Positions 1 through 7,087 of a stretch of 20,596 nucleotides of DNA are shown one piece after another. Made by a program: the position numbers and the translations under genes. Source of the DNA: PALSA-505 sp035308365. Lineage in GTDB: Bacteria > Actinomycetota > Actinomycetes > Streptosporangiales > Streptosporangiaceae. How positions within the stretch are numbered: position 1 is the first letter of the stretch; each line of letters opens with the position of its first letter. The stretch is taken from contig DATGGU010000177.1 in the NCBI GenBank assembly GCA_035308365.1, positions 1 to 20,596 on the forward strand. The letters are read 5' to 3'. The notes beneath the pieces are model-generated. The model saw nothing but the letters and a program-made list of their open reading frames with translations. It had not been told where the DNA came from and did not search any database.

Positions 1-1
1 G

Positions 2-1375
2 TTCGTGCAGCGGACACCGGTCCGGATGGCCGGTGTCGAGCTCGTCACCGAGGCTGACCTGCGGGCTAGCGATGATCCGTATCTCGCGGATCATCAGATC
101 GACGGGATGCCGGTGCTTCCCGCCGTGTGCGCCCTGGAGGCCATGGCCCAGGCCGCGGCGCTGCTGTCCGGTGAGTGGTCGCCCGTCGGCGTGACGGGTG
201 GGCGCTTCGGCCGGCCGGTTGTGGTGCCACCGGGCGGTATGCGGGTGATCCGGGTGTGCGCGCTGCTCCGCGACGACGGTGACGTCGACGTGGTGTTGCG
301 GAGCGACGAGACCTCGTTCGCGGTCGATCACTTCTCCTGCCGGGTGACGGCCCGTCCCGCCAGCCCTCCGCGCGTTGCGGCGCAGCGCACGCCGGTGCCG
401 CCACATGAGGCGTCCGGGCTGTATGGGGCGCTGTTCTTCCACGGCCCCGCCTTCCGGCGGCTTCGCCGGTTTGAGCGGCTGGACGCCACCGCATGCACGG
501 CCGTCCTGGCGGGTGCGCCCGGTCCGCGCTCGCCGCTACTGCTGGGTGACCCGGCCAGGAATGACGCGTCCATCCACCTGTTGCAGGCGTGCGTTCCGCA
601 TCGCAGGCTGCTGCCGGTCGGCTGCGACCGTTTCACAATCCACTGCGATGCTGGCCCAACGCAGGATCTGGTGCTCGCAGCAGCCGAGCGTCGGCAGTCC
701 GGCCAGGACTACAGCTACGACGTCGTGGTTAGGGACGCGGGCGGCCGGGCCGTACTGAGCTGGGCCGGCCTGCGGCTTCGTGACGTGGGGCCAATTGACG
801 CGCCGCCGGGCTGGCCTCGGGTACTCCTCGGTCCGTACTTGCAGCGCAGCGTGACCGCCCTGCTTGGCACCAGGCGGCTTCGCCTCCATGTCAGGGCAGC
901 GGGCCCCCGTACGGCGGACCGCGCCACGCGCCACCGGCCGGCTTCGGAGTCGTCCGGCGAGATCACCCGCAGCCGAAGCCACCTCGACGGCGTGCTGCTC
1001 GAAGCGTCCGCACCGCCTCCGGTGGCCTGCGACTGGGAGCCTGTGGCAGACCCGAGCCGGCTGCGCGAGCTACGTTCGCTCATCCCCTGGACAGGCTTGC
1101 CCGGGCAGTTGCTCCGCCTCACCGGCGAGCCAGAGGCGCATGTCCTGACCAGGCTGTGGACAGTCCGCGAGTGCCTATGGAAAGCAGGCCGCAGCGCGCC
1201 AGGGCCGGTGGTCATCCAGGGCGCCTACGAACAGGGCTGGGTGCTGCTGCGAGCCGGAGACGATGCCATCGCATCCGCCGTGCTGCACATCGACGGCCAG
1301 CCGGACCCGGTCGCGGTCGCGGTCCTGGCCAGGGAAACGCCATGCGATCGTATTTCGAATATCAGCACTTCGTGA
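2..1375 (+). CDS. Enediyne polyketide synthase (PksE), C-terminal DH-PPTase part, 5' truncated by window
   Basis: This is the last ~457 residues of an iterative type I PKS that builds the polyene precursor of an enediyne warhead. The frame is open to the left edge (codon TTC at 2-4), so the true start and the expected KS-AT-ACP-KR domains lie outside. Counting from the GTG at 5, residues 1-290 are a hotdog dehydratase: DHQIDGMPVLP carries the catalytic His30, FFHGPAFRR is around 146, and NDASIH carries the partner Asp187. Residues ~310-450 resemble the integrated phosphopantetheinyl transferase of PksE: ACDWE (Asp343, Glu345) and WTVRECLWKAG (Glu389, Lys393) fit the Mg-CoA binding residues. 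That domain self-activates the ACP in known enediyne PKSs. The next gene, an enediyne thioesterase, overlaps the end by 34 bases, the arrangement expected for PksE followed by E10. Family assignment is strong. The 9- or 10-membered subtype cannot be judged from this piece. Confidence 0.9.
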   Translation, partial: FVQRTPVRMAGVELVTEADLRASDDPYLADHQIDGMPVLPAVCALEAMAQAAALLSGEWSPVGVTGGRFGRPVVVPPGGMRVIRVCALLRDDGDVDVVLRSDETSFAVDHFSCRVTARPASPPRVAAQRTPVPPHEASGLYGALFFHGPAFRRLRRFERLDATACTAVLAGAPGPRSPLLLGDPARNDASIHLLQACVPHRRLLPVGCDRFTIHCDAGPTQDLVLAAAERRQSGQDYSYDVVVRDAGGRAVLSWAGLRLRDVGPIDAPPGWPRVLLGPYLQRSVTALLGTRRLRLHVRAAGPRTADRATRHRPASESSGEITRSRSHLDGVLLEASAPPPVACDWEPVADPSRLRELRSLIPWTGLPGQLLRLTGEPEAHVLTRLWTVRECLWKAGRSAPGPVVIQGAYEQGWVLLRAGDDAIASAVLHIDGQPDPVAVAVLARETPCDRISNISTS

Positions 1376-1779
1376 CGTTCGCCGACACCAACCTGGTGGG
1401 CAACGTCTACTTCGCTAACTACCTGGCCTGGCAGGGTGCGTGCCGGGAGCGGTTCCTGGCCGAACGCGCCCCCTCAGTCGCCAGCCGGCTGACCACCGAT
1501 CTTGTCTTGGTCACGCTGTCCTGCTCGTGTGAGTTCTTCAGCGAGGTCTACGCCCTGGACCGGGTGTCGGTCCGGATGTCTTTGGCCGGCACCACTGGAA
1601 GCACCATCGCCATGCGCTTCGGCTACTACCGGGTGAACCGGGGTCCAGCCCAGCTTGTGGCACGGGGGGGTCAGGAGGTCGCCTGTATGACTCGCCGGGA
1701 TGGCGAGCTTATCCCCATCGAGATCCCTGGTGAGCTCGCCAGCGCGCTTGCTAGCTACGCCGTAGCGGGCACCGGATAA
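1342..1779 (+). CDS. Enediyne hotdog thioesterase (CalE7/SgcE10/DynE7 type)
   Basis: A 145-residue single-domain hotdog thioesterase that releases the polyene product from the enediyne PKS. The start chosen is ATG 1342, preceded by AGGGA at 1331-1335. Opening the frame further upstream would only add sequence antisense in character to the PKS. The diagnostic stretch is FADTNLVGNVYFANYL followed by WQGACRERF. Asn17, Tyr27 and Arg35 sit at the spacing of Asn19, Tyr29 and Arg37 of CalE7, which works without the usual acidic hotdog catalytic residue; I am recalling that numbering. CSCEFF around residue 55 is also typical. The coding start overlaps the PKS stop by 34 bases, so the two are translationally coupled. 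It is the last recognisable warhead gene here; everything to the right is unrelated. Name used in other clusters: E10 or E7. Confidence 0.93.
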   Translation: MRSYFEYQHFVTFADTNLVGNVYFANYLAWQGACRERFLAERAPSVASRLTTDLVLVTLSCSCEFFSEVYALDRVSVRMSLAGTTGSTIAMRFGYYRVNRGPAQLVARGGQEVACMTRRDGELIPIEIPGELASALASYAVAGTG

Positions 1780-1861
1780 GCGCGGCTGTCCCGGCCGGCC
1801 CGCTGCGAGAAGTGTTCAGCGTGGACGTGACCGAAGCCGTCGGCCGCTGCGCGAGCTGCTT

Positions 1862-1880
1862 CTGCCGAGAGCTCGGGCAG
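1862..1880 (+). terminator. Hairpin after the enediyne thioesterase gene (candidate terminator)
   Basis: CTGCCGAG pairs with CTCGGGCAG, with one bulged base and a very short loop. It lies in the 163-base gap between the thioesterase stop and the next gene. There is no T-tract, as is common in GC-rich actinobacteria, so termination is only a guess. The rest of the gap holds no gene that I can support; GGCCGGCC near 1792 is a simple palindrome. Confidence 0.25.
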
Positions 1881-1942
1881 ACCTCACATTCCGGCGGTCC
1901 GGGGCGTTTACAGGGCAGTGGAAGCGAACTGGAGGGCCTGAC

Positions 1943-2443
1943 ATGTCTGCCACCCATACCGTCATGGAGTCGCCGATCGGGTACCTCACCCTGGTGGCCG
2001 ATGAGGGGCGGCTGATCGGGGTGTACTTCCCCCACCACTGGTACGCGCCGGGCCGGGCTTCGTTCGGGGTGCGGGCCGAGGCTGGGTTCGGGGAGGTCAA
2101 GCGGCAGCTCGGGGAATACTTCGCAGGGGAGCGGGAGCGGTTCGAGTTGCCGGTCGAAGCTCGCGGAGATGAGTTCCAGCGGCGGGTCTGGGAGCTGATC
2201 GCCGGGATTCCGTACGGGGAGACCGTGACGTACGGCGAACTGGCCAAGGAGCTGGGCGAAGGGGTTCTGGCCAAGGATGCCGGGGCGGCGGTGGGGCGCA
2301 ATCCGGTGTCCATCGTGGTGCCCTGTCATCGAGTGGTCGGGAAGGACGGGCAGCTCACCGGGTACGCGGGCGGGCTGGCGCGCAAGCGGTTCCTGCTGGA
2401 GCTTGAGGAACCGGCCGAGCGGAAACTGGCGAAGCTGTTCTGA
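1943..2443 (+). CDS. ogt: Methylated-DNA--protein-cysteine S-methyltransferase (O6-alkylguanine repair)
   Basis: A 166-residue suicide DNA-repair protein that moves an alkyl group from O6-alkylguanine to its own cysteine. The PCHRV active-site motif carries Cys128. It is followed by G(K)DGQLTGYAGGLARK, the usual C-terminal signature, and preceded by FQRRVWELIAGIPYGETVTY, the recognition-helix region with the intercalating Arg. The N-terminal domain lacks the Ada metal-binding cysteines, so this is the stand-alone Ogt/MGMT type at normal length. GGAGG at 1931-1935, seven bases before ATG 1943, fixes the start. The next gene begins 36 bases after the stop on the same strand. Its position beside an enediyne cluster is probably incidental: enediynes break DNA strands, whereas this enzyme repairs alkylation. 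Confidence 0.93.
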   Translation: MSATHTVMESPIGYLTLVADEGRLIGVYFPHHWYAPGRASFGVRAEAGFGEVKRQLGEYFAGERERFELPVEARGDEFQRRVWELIAGIPYGETVTYGELAKELGEGVLAKDAGAAVGRNPVSIVVPCHRVVGKDGQLTGYAGGLARKRFLLELEEPAERKLAKLF

Positions 2444-2479
2444 CGTCTCACTCGCGACCGGTTACGCGATGATTGGACC

Positions 2480-3253
2480 GTGAGCAACGAACTGTTCAGC
2501 TTGTCAGGCAAGACGGCCGTGGTCACCGGGGGGACCCGGGGGATCGGGCTGATGATCGCGCGCGGGCTGCTGGAGGCGGGGGCACGGGTCTACATCAGCT
2601 CGCGCAAGCCCGAGGGCTGTGCCGCCGCCGAGCAGGAGCTCAGCCGGTACGGAAGCGTTACCGCCATCCCGGCCAACCTGTCGACCGAGGAAGAATGCTC
2701 GCGGCTGGCCAGCGAGGTGGGCCAGCGGGAGCGATCCCTGAACATTCTGGTCAATAACGCCGGGGCCACCTGGGGCGCGCCGCTGGAAGAGTTCCCGGCC
2801 GCTGCCTGGGACAAGGTGACCGACCTGAACCTGAAGGCGCCGTTCTATCTCACCCGGGCGTTCCTGCCGCTGCTTGAAAAGGCCGGCACTCACGACGACC
2901 CGGCGCGGGTCATCAACATCGGCAGCATTGACGGGCTGCGGGTGCCGATGCTGCAGACGTACGCCTACTCGGCCACCAAGGCAGGGTTGCACCACATGAC
3001 CCGGGTGCTCGCCCGCGAGCTGGGTCCAAGGCATGTCACCGTCAACGCGGTCGCCCCGGGGCCGTTCGAGTCCAAGATGATGGCCGCGACGCTGGAGGCG
3101 TTCGGCAAGGAGATAGCGGAGGCGGCGCCGCTCAAGCGGATCGGCCGTCCGGACGACATGGCCGGGGTCGCCATCTACCTCGCCTCGCGGGCGGGTGCCT
3201 ACGTGACCGGCGCGGTGATCCCGGTGGACGGCGGCATCGCGACCACGGTCTAA
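2480..3253 (+). CDS. Short-chain dehydrogenase/reductase, RhlG/FabG-like
   Basis: A 257-residue classical SDR, most likely an NADPH-dependent ketoreductase. TGGTRGIG at residues 16-23 is the Rossmann nucleotide loop, with an Arg as expected for NADP(H). NNAG is at 92-95, the catalytic Ser149 is in NIGSIDG, and Tyr163/Lys167 are in YSATK. The C-terminus ends with the family's VIPVDGG turn. Phrases such as NNAGATWGAPLE and ARVINIGS resemble Pseudomonas RhlG, a beta-ketoacyl reductase of the rhamnolipid route, more than core FabG; the true substrate is unknown. The start is GTG 2480. No Shine-Dalgarno is visible, but GATGAT ends six bases before it, compatible with a leaderless transcript. It follows ogt by 36 bases and converges on the aminotransferase gene. 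Confidence 0.9.
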   Translation: MSNELFSLSGKTAVVTGGTRGIGLMIARGLLEAGARVYISSRKPEGCAAAEQELSRYGSVTAIPANLSTEEECSRLASEVGQRERSLNILVNNAGATWGAPLEEFPAAAWDKVTDLNLKAPFYLTRAFLPLLEKAGTHDDPARVINIGSIDGLRVPMLQTYAYSATKAGLHHMTRVLARELGPRHVTVNAVAPGPFESKMMAATLEAFGKEIAEAAPLKRIGRPDDMAGVAIYLASRAGAYVTGAVIPVDGGIATTV

Positions 3254-3288
3254 CTTGGTCCGCTCGAACTCGGCCTGGCCCATCATGA

Positions 3289-3305
3289 CCGGCAGGCCAT
3301 GCCGG
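3289..3305. other. Short hairpin downstream of the SDR gene
   Basis: CCGGCA and TGCCGG form a perfect 6-bp stem with a 5-base loop, 36 bases after the SDR stop. With the longer inverted repeat at 3357-3401 it fills the 158-base convergent gap. It may be part of a two-step terminator, but nothing in the sequence decides this. Confidence 0.3.
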
Positions 3306-3356
3306 AGGCATGTGGGTTTTCCGGCAGCCTGTTCAGGTTGAGCACCGAGTCCAGGC

Positions 3357-3401
3357 CCATCCGTCAGAAATATTTGATCTTGAATTTTTCCTGACGGATG
3401 G
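3357..3401. terminator. Bidirectional terminator candidate: 11-bp perfect inverted repeat with AT-rich centre
   Basis: CCATCCGTCAG at 3357-3367 is repeated inverted as CTGACGGATGG at 3391-3401. The 23-base centre is strikingly AT-rich for this genome and partly symmetric itself, so the hairpin could extend inward with mismatches. It lies between the convergent stops of the SDR (3253) and the aminotransferase (3412), the right place for a shared terminator. There is no clean T-tract outside the stem. Confidence 0.5.
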
Positions 3402-3411
3402 TGGTGATTCC

Positions 3412-4581
3412 TCAGGACACCTGCTTCCTGATGGCATCGAGAGCCGTCTGGATGTTCTCGACGGAATTGGCATAGGAGAACCGTAGGTAGCCCTCGCCGC
3501 AGGGGCCGAAGGCGGTGCCGGCCAGGGCGGCGACCCCGGCTTCGGACAGGAGCTGGGCCTGGAGTTGCGCCGAGGTCAGGCCGGTGCCGGTGATATTAGG
3601 GAAGGCGTAGAACGCGCCCTGCGGCTCGACGCAGGTGATCCCGGGAATGTCGTTCAGGCCGGCCACGATCACGTCGCGGCGGCGGCGGAACTCGGCCACC
3701 ATCTCCTCGACCGGCTGCCAGGGGCCGGTCAGCGCGGCGGCGGCCGCGAACTGGCTGAACGCCGAGGTGCAGGACACCGAGTTGATCACCAGGCGGGTGA
3801 CCGGCTCGACCAGGGCGGGCGGGAAGACGCCGAAACCGAGCCGCCAGCCGGTCATCGCGAAGGTCTTGGACCAGCCGTCCAGCAGGATCGTGCGGTCCGC
3901 CATGCCGTCGACGTCCAGGACGCTGGCATGTGGCTGGTCGCCGTAGCGGATCGCCCAGTAGACCTCATCGGACAGCACGATCAGGTCGTGCCGTTGCGCG
4001 ATCTCGGCGATCGCCTCGCAGTCTTCCCTGGTGAGAGCGCTGCCACAGGGGTTGTGCGGCGAGTTGATGATCAGCAGTTTGGAGCGGCCGGTGATCAAAC
4101 CCGCCAGCTCGCCGGTGTCGATGCGGAAGTCGTTGCCCTCGCGCAGCGGGACCGGAACGCCGGCCGCGCCGGAGAACGCGGTGATCGACTCGTACATCGG
4201 GAAGCCGGGGTCCGGGTAGAGCACTTCGTCGCCCTCGTTGCACAGGGCCATGATGGCGAAGAACATGATCGGCTTGGCTCCGGGCGTGACGATGACGCGG
4301 TCCGGGGCCACCCGCATCCTGCCGGTGCGTTCGAGGAACGCGGCCACCGCCTCGCGCAGCGGAGGGATGCCGGGCGCGGGCACGTAGTGGGTCTGGCCCG
4401 CCCGCAGCGCCTCGACCGCCGTTTCGACGATGTGGTTCGGTGTCGGGAAGTCGGGTTCGCCGATTTCCAGGTGGATGACCTTGCCCCCGGCGGCCTCGAT
4501 GGCCTTGGCGCGGGCGAGCACTTCAAAGGCGGACTCTGTGCCGAGCCGGCCCATCCGGTCTGCGAGGCTGGTAGCAGTCAT
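3412..4581 (-). CDS. Class I/II PLP-dependent aminotransferase (AspC family)
   Basis: A 389-residue fold-type I aminotransferase of normal length. LEIGEPDFPTP near residue 35 is the N-terminal substrate segment. Asn177 lies in SPHNPCG, SDEVYW supplies the PLP-contacting Asp and Tyr, and Lys239 in GWSKTFAMTGWRLG is the Schiff-base lysine. Arg367 in GYLRFSYAN binds the substrate carboxylate. The amino acid used cannot be told from sequence: aspartate, alanine, aromatic and branched-chain enzymes share these features. The frame stays open far upstream, antisense to the transketolase gene, but protein-like sequence begins at MTATSLADRMG, so ATG at 4581 is chosen. There is no Shine-Dalgarno; a TATCAT box ends six bases before this ATG, suggesting a leaderless mRNA. 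It is divergent from the transketolase-like gene, with 93 bases between starts. Confidence 0.93.
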   Translation of the reverse strand: MTATSLADRMGRLGTESAFEVLARAKAIEAAGGKVIHLEIGEPDFPTPNHIVETAVEALRAGQTHYVPAPGIPPLREAVAAFLERTGRMRVAPDRVIVTPGAKPIMFFAIMALCNEGDEVLYPDPGFPMYESITAFSGAAGVPVPLREGNDFRIDTGELAGLITGRSKLLIINSPHNPCGSALTREDCEAIAEIAQRHDLIVLSDEVYWAIRYGDQPHASVLDVDGMADRTILLDGWSKTFAMTGWRLGFGVFPPALVEPVTRLVINSVSCTSAFSQFAAAAALTGPWQPVEEMVAEFRRRRDVIVAGLNDIPGITCVEPQGAFYAFPNITGTGLTSAQLQAQLLSEAGVAALAGTAFGPCGEGYLRFSYANSVENIQTALDAIRKQVS

Positions 4582-4587
4582 GGCCCG

Positions 4588-4593
4588 ATGATA
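4588..4593 (-). promoter_or_regulatory. Likely leaderless -10 box (TATCAT) of the aminotransferase gene
   Basis: On the minus strand TATCAT ends six bases before the ATG, so transcription would start at or very near the A of the start codon. No convincing -35 hexamer is seen 17-19 bases upstream; TGTAAC at 4618-4613 is the nearest. The rest of the 93-base divergent gap carries only the GGAGG ribosome site of the plus-strand gene. Confidence 0.4.
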
Positions 4594-4674
4594 GGGCCAG
4601 GCCGATTCGCCGGTTACAGTCGGAAAGCTCCCTAACCGGATCAACAAAGCCCGGGCAGCAATGGAGGTGCAGGG

Positions 4675-7077
4675 ATGGACGTCGCGTCCGACGGGACGGG
4701 GCTGCGGCCGCCGCTCATCGCACGGTCTGGCGGCGAGCTGGATGCCGGGCGGCTGTACGCCGCCGCCGAACCCGATTTCACCCGGTATGAGCTGGTCAAG
4801 GAACTCATTGACGAGTGCATCGACCTGTCGCTCAACTACCGGCAGAGCGGGCATCCCGGCGGGTCGAGGTCCAAGGTTCACATGATGGTGTCGCTGCTGC
4901 TGTCCGGCGCCATGCGCTGGGACCTGCTGCGGCCGTGGCGGCGGTTCGGGGACCGGTTCGTGCTGTCGGCCGGGCACACCGTGCCACTCGTCTACGCCAC
5001 GCTCGCGGTGCTCAACGAGGCGGTCAGGACCCGCTACGAGCGCACCGGGGCACCCGAGTTCGCCTTTCCCGACGACGGCAGGTGGGCGCTGACCTGGGAG
5101 TGGCTGCTGCGGCTGCGCCGCCACGGCGGCCTGCCCGGGCACGCGGAGATGGAAGGCAGGACGCTGTTCCTGAAGTTCAACACCGGGCCGTCCGGGCACG
5201 GCATGCCACCGGCCGCCGGTGAGGCGCTCGCCCTGAAGCTGGCCGGCGCCGGTGCGGTGAAGGTGTTCGTGTTCGAGGGTGAGGGCGGCCTCACCCCCGG
5301 CTCGGCGCACGAGGTCAAGAACATGGCCTGGGGCCTCGGCCTGGACAACCTGGTCTTCATGATCGACTGGAACGACTTCGGCATCGACCCACGGCCGGCC
5401 CACACCGTGGTGCCAGGCACGCCGGAGGACTGGTTCGCCCCCTACCAGTGGCGGGTCAACGGCACCGAGCATGGCATGGAGTGGGGACCGGTCACCGAGG
5501 CCGTGCTGGAGGCGGCCTGCGGGAAGAACCCGGACAAGGTGCCGAGCATGGCGTGGTTCGTCACCCGCAAGGGCCGTGGCTACGGCAAGTACGACGCGGC
5601 CAGCCACGGCACGCCGTTTCCGATGAACTCCGGGCAGTTCTGGGCCAACCGCAAGGAGTTCATGGCCAGGCACGGCGTGACCTACGAGGGGGTGGACTCG
5701 CCCGCCCCGTCTGACCCGGCGGCGGTGGCGGCGCAGGCCGAGGCCAACCTCCGCGTCGCCATGAGCGTGCTGCACCGCGACGACGACCTGGTGACCTGGC
5801 TGTCCGACCGGCTGCTCGCCATCGCGAACACGGTGCCGGACGATATCGACGGCTTCCGGCTCGGCGGCGAACACTCGGGCGTGTTCAACGACCGGCGCAT
5901 CTTCGACGTGGCCAGTTACCCGGAGAGCATGTGGAAGAAGCCGGGGGACAAGGCGCCGAACCGGGCCGGGCTGGCCGCCTGGGGCGCGTATGTGAACTCG
6001 CTGGCGCTGCGCGACTACGGCCGGCCGCTGTTCATCGCCGCCTCCGCCGACCTGGCCGAGTCCACCAACATCGCCGGGTTCGCCAAGGACTTCAACGGGG
6101 CGAAGGGCACCGGCTGGTACGAGCGGACGGAGAACCCGGCCGGAGCGCTGCTGCCCACCGAGATCAGCGAGTTCTCCAACTCCGGGCTGGTCGCCGGGCT
6201 GGCCACGGTGAACATGGCCCGGGATCCGTTCAGCGAGTTCGACGGCTACTGGGGCGCCTGCTCCACCTACGGCTCGTTCTCCTACCTCAAGTACGGACTG
6301 ATGCGGCTGTTCAGCCAGCTCGCCCAGGACAGCGAGCTGAAGGTCGGCAAGGTGCTGTGGATCGCCGGGCACTCCGGGCCCGAGACGGCCGAGGACTCCC
6401 GCACCCACTTCGGCATCTTCTCGATCGGCGTGACCCAGCTCTTCCCGGACGGGCATGTCATCGACCTGCACCCATGGGAGTACAACGAGGTGCCGGTCAT
6501 GCTCGGCACCGCGTTCTCGCTGGACGTGCCGATCGTGGCGCTGCACCTCACCCGCCCGCCGATCGAGATTCCCGACCGGGAGTCGCTCGGCATCCCCTCG
6601 CACCTGGCCGCCGCCAAGGGTGCCTACGTGCTGCGGGACTACCGGCCGGACCAGCCCAGGGGCGGAACGGTCTACATCCGTGGCACCGTGGCCACCCGGA
6701 ACCTGGTGAACCTGCTGCCGCAGCTCGGCGAGCGGGGCATCAACGTCAAGATCGTCGCGGCGTTGAGCCCGCAACTGTTCGCCCGCCAGCCCGCCTCCTA
6801 CCGGGAGTCGGTGATCGGCCCGGGTGGGCGGCTGGATGCGATGGTCATTACCAACGGCGCCTTCAAGCTGATGGGCGACTGGGCGGGCGGCCCGCTGGTC
6901 AGGGAGTACTCGCTGTCGTCGGACTGGGACGACCGGTGGCGCACCGGCGGTTCGGTGGCCGAGGTGATCGAGGAAGCGCACCTGGACGAGGCGCACATCC
7001 TGGCCGCGCTGGAGCGGTTCTGCGCGGAGCGGGGCGAGCGGCTGGGCCGGATCAAGGAGCAGCTGGCCGGCCTGTAG
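4675..7077 (+). CDS. Transketolase-like thiamine-diphosphate enzyme, long (800 aa) form
   Basis: An 800-residue ThDP enzyme of transketolase architecture. SGHPGG (His60) and DRFVLSAGH match the transketolase N-domain. FEGEGG (201-205), with DWND at 231-234 about 28 residues later, replaces the usual GDG...N metal/diphosphate motif, so Glu203 stands where Asp is normal. The pyrimidine domain follows from ~445: PTEISEFSNSGLVAG (Glu496/Glu499) lies where transketolase keeps its catalytic glutamate, and GHSGPETAEDSRTHFG resembles the transketolase loop near the sugar site. It is 100-150 residues longer than TktA. Phosphoketolase was considered because of the length, but its motifs are absent. The role is probably two-carbon transfer, substrate unknown. 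GGAGG at 4663-4667 fixes ATG 4675. It converges on the kelch gene with 10 bases between stops. Confidence 0.8.
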   Translation: MDVASDGTGLRPPLIARSGGELDAGRLYAAAEPDFTRYELVKELIDECIDLSLNYRQSGHPGGSRSKVHMMVSLLLSGAMRWDLLRPWRRFGDRFVLSAGHTVPLVYATLAVLNEAVRTRYERTGAPEFAFPDDGRWALTWEWLLRLRRHGGLPGHAEMEGRTLFLKFNTGPSGHGMPPAAGEALALKLAGAGAVKVFVFEGEGGLTPGSAHEVKNMAWGLGLDNLVFMIDWNDFGIDPRPAHTVVPGTPEDWFAPYQWRVNGTEHGMEWGPVTEAVLEAACGKNPDKVPSMAWFVTRKGRGYGKYDAASHGTPFPMNSGQFWANRKEFMARHGVTYEGVDSPAPSDPAAVAAQAEANLRVAMSVLHRDDDLVTWLSDRLLAIANTVPDDIDGFRLGGEHSGVFNDRRIFDVASYPESMWKKPGDKAPNRAGLAAWGAYVNSLALRDYGRPLFIAASADLAESTNIAGFAKDFNGAKGTGWYERTENPAGALLPTEISEFSNSGLVAGLATVNMARDPFSEFDGYWGACSTYGSFSYLKYGLMRLFSQLAQDSELKVGKVLWIAGHSGPETAEDSRTHFGIFSIGVTQLFPDGHVIDLHPWEYNEVPVMLGTAFSLDVPIVALHLTRPPIEIPDRESLGIPSHLAAAKGAYVLRDYRPDQPRGGTVYIRGTVATRNLVNLLPQLGERGINVKIVAALSPQLFARQPASYRESVIGPGGRLDAMVITNGAFKLMGDWAGGPLVREYSLSSDWDDRWRTGGSVAEVIEEAHLDEAHILAALERFCAERGERLGRIKEQLAGL

Positions 7078-7087
7078 CACGCCAGGA

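Noticed and set aside
4675..7077. Phosphoketolase as identity of the 800-residue enzyme
   Set aside because: Length fits, but the phosphoketolase motifs are missing and SGHPGG, DRFVLSAGH and the C-terminal loop are of transketolase type.
4582..7080. The aminotransferase frame stays open for a further ~2500 bases antisense to the transketolase-like gene
   Set aside because: The extension reads as low-complexity Gly/Val/Arg/His/Gln sequence typical of the reverse of GC-rich coding DNA, while the plus strand encodes a clear enzyme. Protein-like sequence starts at ATG 4581.
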